A DNA stretch of 64,000 bases from PFJX01 sp963713085. Its GTDB lineage: Bacteria > Pseudomonadota > Gammaproteobacteria > Burkholderiales > Thiobacillaceae. The DNA lies in NCBI GenBank assembly GCA_963713085.1, contig CAVQKQ010000025.1, positions 33,253 through 97,252 on the forward strand, given 5' to 3'. The notes beneath the pieces are model-generated. The model did no database searches. It saw only the letters and a program-made list of their open reading frames with translations, and was not told where the DNA came from. The translations under genes and the position numbers were made by a program. Positions 60,083 to 64,000 of the stretch are shown piece after piece; position 1 is the first letter of the stretch; every line of letters begins with the position of its first letter.

Positions 60083-63000
60083 TCAGGCTCCGGTCTTGGG
60101 TTCGGTGGCGGCGGGGCTGTCGGCGACGATGGGCGGGGCCTCCGCCAGGGCCTTGTAGGCGGCGAAGCGATGATCCGCCTGTTTCTGGGCAGCGGCCAGG
60201 TATCGTTCGGCCGCTTCCGGGTGACTTCGGGCCAGCATGGCGAAACGGGTCTCGCTCTGCATGAATGTCTTGATCGGGAGTGAGGGCGACGCGGAATCCA
60301 GCTTGTAGGGATTGGCGCCGCTTCGCGCCAAGCGCGGATCGAAGCGGAACAGGGGCCAGTGGCCCGACTTCACCGCCATGTCCTGCTGGCGCTGGTTGTA
60401 GAGCAGGTCGACGCCGTGGGCGATGCAGGGGCTGTAGGCGACGATGAGGGACGGTCCGTCATAGGACTCCGCCTCGTGGAACACCCGCAGGGTCTGGGTG
60501 TCCTTGGCGCCATAGGCCACGTTGGCCACGTAGACGTGGCCGTAGTCACTGGCCAGCCGGCCCAGGTCCTTCTTGGCGGTGGGCTTGCCGCCGGCGGAGA
60601 ACTTGGCCACGGCGCCGATAGGCGTGGCCTTGGAGGTCTGGCCGCCGGTGTTGGAATAGACCTCCGTGTCCAGCACCAGCATGTTCACGTCGTAGGGCAG
60701 GGCCAGCACGTGGTCCAGGCCGCCGTAGCCGATGTCGTAGGCCCAGCCGTCGCCGCCGATGATCCACACCGAGCGGCGGATCAGCCACTCGGCCAGGAGC
60801 GCCAGTGCCCGTGCGCGGGGATGATCGAGAGCCGGCTAATTTGTCCATCAGGACGGCCACCCGCCGGCGCTGTTCCCGAATGCCCTTTTCCTCCCGCTGG
60901 TCTGCGTTGACCAGGGCCTCCACCAGGTCGCCCCCCACTTCGCCCGCCAGTTCCTTGGCCAGCACCTGGGCGTGGGCCATCAGATGGTCCGTCGCGAGGC
61001 GCATGCCCAGGCCGAACTCGGCGTTGTCCTCGAACAGGGAGTTGGACCAGGCCGGGCCCCGGCCTTCGGCGTTGGTGGTGAAGGGCGTGGTGGGCAGGTT
61101 GCCGCCGTAGATGGAGGAGCAGCCGGTGGCATTGGCCACCAGCATGCGGTCGCCGAACAGCTGGGTGGCCAGCCGGATGTAGGGGGTCTCGCCGCAGCCG
61201 GCGCAGGCGCCGGAGAATTCGAACAGGGGGTCCAGCAGCATGGCCCCGGGGATGGTGGTGTGCTTCACCCGTTCCCGGTCGAACTCGGGCAGGCCCAGGA
61301 AGAAGGCGAAGTTGTCCCGCTCCAGCAGGCGCAGCTCGTGGGTAATGGGGGCCATGTTCACCGCCCTGCGGGAGACGTTGCTCTTGTCATGGATGGGGCA
61401 GGCCTCCACGCAGTCGCCGCAGCCGGTGCAATCCTCCGGGGCCACCTGGTAGCTGATATGGGTGCCGGCCGGGAATTCCTTGCTCTTGGCCGGGACGTGC
61501 CTGAAGGTGGCCGGCGCGCCGGCGGCCGGGCTTGTGACCGCTCCGCGGCGAAAGCGCGGGACCGGATGGCGCTGTGCGGGCAGACCAGCACGCACTTGCC
61601 GCACTGGGTGCACAAGACCTTATCCCAGACGGGGATCTCCAGGGCGATGCTGCGCTTCTCGTACTTGGCGGTGCCCATGGGAAACGTCCCGTCCGCAGGC
61701 ATCAGGGACACCGGCAGGCGGTCCCCCAGACCCCGGTAGATGGGCAGGGTGACGTCCCGCACGAATGCGGGCAACTCAATACCTGCCAGGGCATCGGCCG
61801 GCTCTGCCACCTGGCCGGCGGCCAAGCCGTCCAGCTTCACCTGGTGCAGGTGCGCCAGGGTCATGTCGATGGCCTTGAAGTTCAGCTCCGCAAGGCGTTT
61901 GCTCTTCCTGCCGTAGGTCTTCTCCACCGCCTGCTTGATGGCGGCGATGGCCACGTCCCGATCCAGGATGCCGGAGATGGCGAAGAAGCAGGTCTGCATG
62001 ATGGTGTTGATGCGCCGGCCCATGCCGGCGTCGGCGGCCACCTGGTAGGCATCGATCACCCAGAAATCCAGACGCTTTTCCAGGATCTGCCGGCGCACCT
62101 GTCGGGCAGGGTGTCCCAAGCTTCATTCGGGGGGGCCGGTGTGTTGAGCAGGAACACGCCGCCGGGGGCGGCATGGGCCAGCAGGTCGTAGCGTTCGGTG
62201 AACACGGTCTGGTGGCAGGCCACGAACCGGGCCTTGCCCTCCTCCACCAGATAGGCGGAGCGGATGGGTGCCGGGCCGAAGCGCAGGTGTGAGACGGTCA
62301 CGGCGCCGGACTTCTTGGAGTCGTAGACGAAGTAGCCCTGGGCGTGCAGGTCGTTGCGCTCCTCCTCGCCGATGATCTTGATGGAGTTCTTGTTGGCCGA
62401 AACCGTGCCGTCGGCGCCCAGACCCCAGAACACGGCGTGCTGCATGGCCTTGGCGGCATCGGTGCGGAAGGCCGCGTCCCAGTCCAGGGAAAGATGGGTG
62501 ACATCGTCGTGGATGCCGACGGTGAACTGGCGCTTGGGCTGGTCCCGGCCCAGTTCGTCGAACACGGCCTTGACCATGCCCGGGGTGAATTCCTTGCTGG
62601 CGAGGCCATAGCGGCCGCCGATCACGCGCGGCATGGCGCGCAGGCCGTCGGCGGCGGCTTGGCCAGGACTCCGAGCACGTCCTTGTACAGCGGCTCGCCG
62701 TCGGCGCCGGGCTCCTTGGTGCGGTCCAGCACCGCCACCGCCTTGACGCTGGCGGGCAGGGCGGCCAGCAGGGCGGCGGCGTCGAAGGGCCGGTACAGCC
62801 GCACCTTGAGCACGCCCACCTTTTCGCCCTGGGCAGTCAGGTGTTCCACGGTCTCGTGGGCCGCCTCGGCGCCGGAGCCCATGAGCACGATGACCCGTTC
62901 GGCATCGGCAGCGCCGACGTAGTCGAACAGCCGGTATTGTCTGCCGGTGTGGCCGGCGAAGCGGTCCATGGCCGCCTGCACCACGCCGGGGAAGGCGTCG

Positions 63001-63702
63001 TAGAAGGGATTGGCGCGCTCGCGGGACTGGAAAAACACGTCCGGATTCTGCGACGTGCCCCGCAGCACCGGATGTTCCGGCGACAGGGCACGGGTTCGGC
63101 AGGACGCCACCAGTTCCTCGTCGATCATGGCCCGGACGGTTTCGGCCTCCACCGCCACGATCTTGGCCACCTCGTGGGAGGTGCGGAAGCCGTCGAAGAA
63201 ATGGATGACCGGTATGCGACCCGCCAAGGTCGCGGCCTGGGCGATCAGGGCGAAGTCCTGGGCCTCCTGCGCCGAGCCCGAGGCCAGCATGGCGCAGCCG
63301 GTGGCGCGGCAGGCCATGACGTCGGAGTGGTCGCCGAAGATGGACAGCGCGTGGGTGGCCACGTACGCGCCGCCACGTGAACCACGAACGGCGTCAGCTC
63401 GCCGGCGATCTTGTACAGGTTGGGAATGAACAGCAGCAGGCCCTGGCTGGCGGTGAAGCTGGTGGCCAGGGCGCCGCCGGTGAGCGCGCCGTGCAGGGCG
63501 CCGGCCGCGCCGCCCTCCGATTGCATCTCGATGATCTTGGGCACGCGCCCCACAGATTGGGCTTGCCCTGGGAGGCCCATTCGTCGGCCCATTCGCCCAT
63601 GCTGGACGCCGGCGTGATGGGGTAGATGGCGATGACCTCGTTGCCGAGGTAGGCCATGCGGGCAACGGCTTCGTTGCCGTCGATGGTCAGGGTACGGGTC
63701 AT
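60083..63702 (-). CDS. nifJ: Pyruvate:ferredoxin (flavodoxin) oxidoreductase NifJ, in seven frame segments as written
   Basis: About 1,206 residues when joined, the family's usual length. In order: MTRTLTIDGNEAVARMAYL and YPITPASSMGEWADEWAS (domain I); VPKIIEMQSEGGAAGALHGA; THALSIFGDHSDVMACRATG and RLYRPFDAAALL; MPRVIGGRYGL; domain with CTQCGKCVLVCP and CTGCGDCVEACP ([4Fe-4S] pairs); NATGCSSIYGGNLPTTPFT and ACAGCGETPY; then GGDGWAYDIGYGGLDH and VYSNTGGQTSKATP (thiamine-PP). Frame changes occur near 63545, 63368, 62659, 62105, 61520-61545 and 60810-60832. All motifs survive, so sequencing indels or recent decay are both possible. Confidence 0.87.
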
Positions 63703-63822
63703 GGATGCTCGATGCGGTAGACCTCAATACTTGTCATTGTAGTCAGGCATGTTTCATGGGATGGCGGTGGACCGAAACCATCCCGGCAAGTAATCGTTCC
63801 GGGCAAGGCATACACTTGAAAC

Positions 63823-64000
63823 ATGCACCGTCATGGCCCACTTCTTGCTAAACAGGAAGCGAACGAGAAACTACAAAACCATGAGTCCCACAGCCAGTCC
63901 GAAATCCTTGCCACCGCGGTTCTCATCGTCGATGAGGAGCGCATGGTGCGCTACCTCGATCCGGGCGGCGGAGAATCTGCTCAGGATATCCGCCCACCAT
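63823..64000 (+). CDS. NtrB-like nitrogen-regulatory sensor kinase, N-terminal part (runs past window; frameshifted)
   Basis: From ATG 63823 the frame reads to SEILATAVLIVDEERMVRYLDP, like the PAS domain of NtrB (LATAVLLVDE ... RYLNPAAENLL). After the G-run at 63963-63965 one extra base puts the expected AAENLLRIS in the other frame. Only about 59 residues are visible, so the assignment is tentative. If right, it would be the kinase of NtrC, which acts on glnA-type sigma-54 promoters. It is divergent from nifJ; the 120-base gap has no gene. Confidence 0.6.
   Translation, partial: MHRHGPLLAKQEANEKLQNHESHSQSEILATAVLIVDEERMVRYLDPGGGESAQDIRPP

Overview
The window looks like about 64 kb of chromosome from a betaproteobacterium, probably near the Rhodocyclales/Nitrosomonadales. 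The basis is high GC, the rimP-nusA-infB-rbfA-truB-rpsO-pnp block, a bioBFHCD operon, ccoNOQP with ccoG, an SHP/DHC cytochrome cluster, and betaproteobacterial-style palindromic repeats. Two pyruvate:ferredoxin oxidoreductase-type enzymes, an Rnf complex, a PPi-type phosphofructokinase and a cbb3 oxidase suggest a facultative or microaerobic organism with low-potential electron metabolism. The lineage is inferred, not proven.

Layout. 0-7 kb: the 3' end of a 2-oxoacid:acceptor oxidoreductase with a built-in ferredoxin-like tail, then rnfCDGEA (no rnfB in the window), a small Cys-rich membrane protein and a broken second copy of it. 7-16 kb: methyltransferase, recQ, a cytochrome b/diheme c/SHP cluster divergent from an OmpR-type two-component system (four 11-bp phased CTTAR repeats between them), a C_GCAxxG_C_C protein, PPi-type phosphofructokinase and a TerB-like protein. 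16-26 kb: mutS, cytochrome c4, nudB, comF and the biotin operon. 26-33 kb: an Rrf2 regulator with a striking inverted repeat round its promoter, a SCO protein, ccoNOQP, ccoG and a FixH-like protein. 33-41 kb: the translation/RNA block with a terminator hairpin in its leader. 41-51 kb: a CbbY-type phosphatase, folD, tRNA-Pro/Arg/His, lytic transglycosylase, proS, glnA, aroE and mtgA. 51-58 kb: a DUF2189-type protein, a yjbQ cut off by an IS1634-type element, gmd lacking its 5' end on the other side of that IS, fcl and mgtE. 58-64 kb: an exported protein of twelve 12-13-residue repeats, a dihydroorotate dehydrogenase-like protein, a second nifJ in many frames, and the start of an ntrB-like kinase.

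Functional links. The oxidoreductase plus Rnf would connect 2-oxoacid oxidation through ferredoxin to membrane ion pumping and NAD. Rrf2, SCO, cbb3 oxidase, CcoG and FixH form a low-oxygen respiratory unit including copper delivery. The SHP/DHC/cyt b cluster with its two-component system is a regulated haem electron-transfer unit.

Quality warning. At least 13 apparent single- or two-base frameshifts interrupt otherwise well-conserved genes (the Cys-rich copy, bioF, bioH, bioC, folD, nifJ six times, ntrB), several of them in G or C runs. Long genes elsewhere (infB, pnp, mutS, proS) are intact. Clustered assembly indels are the likeliest cause, so these genes are described as frameshifted, not as certain pseudogenes.
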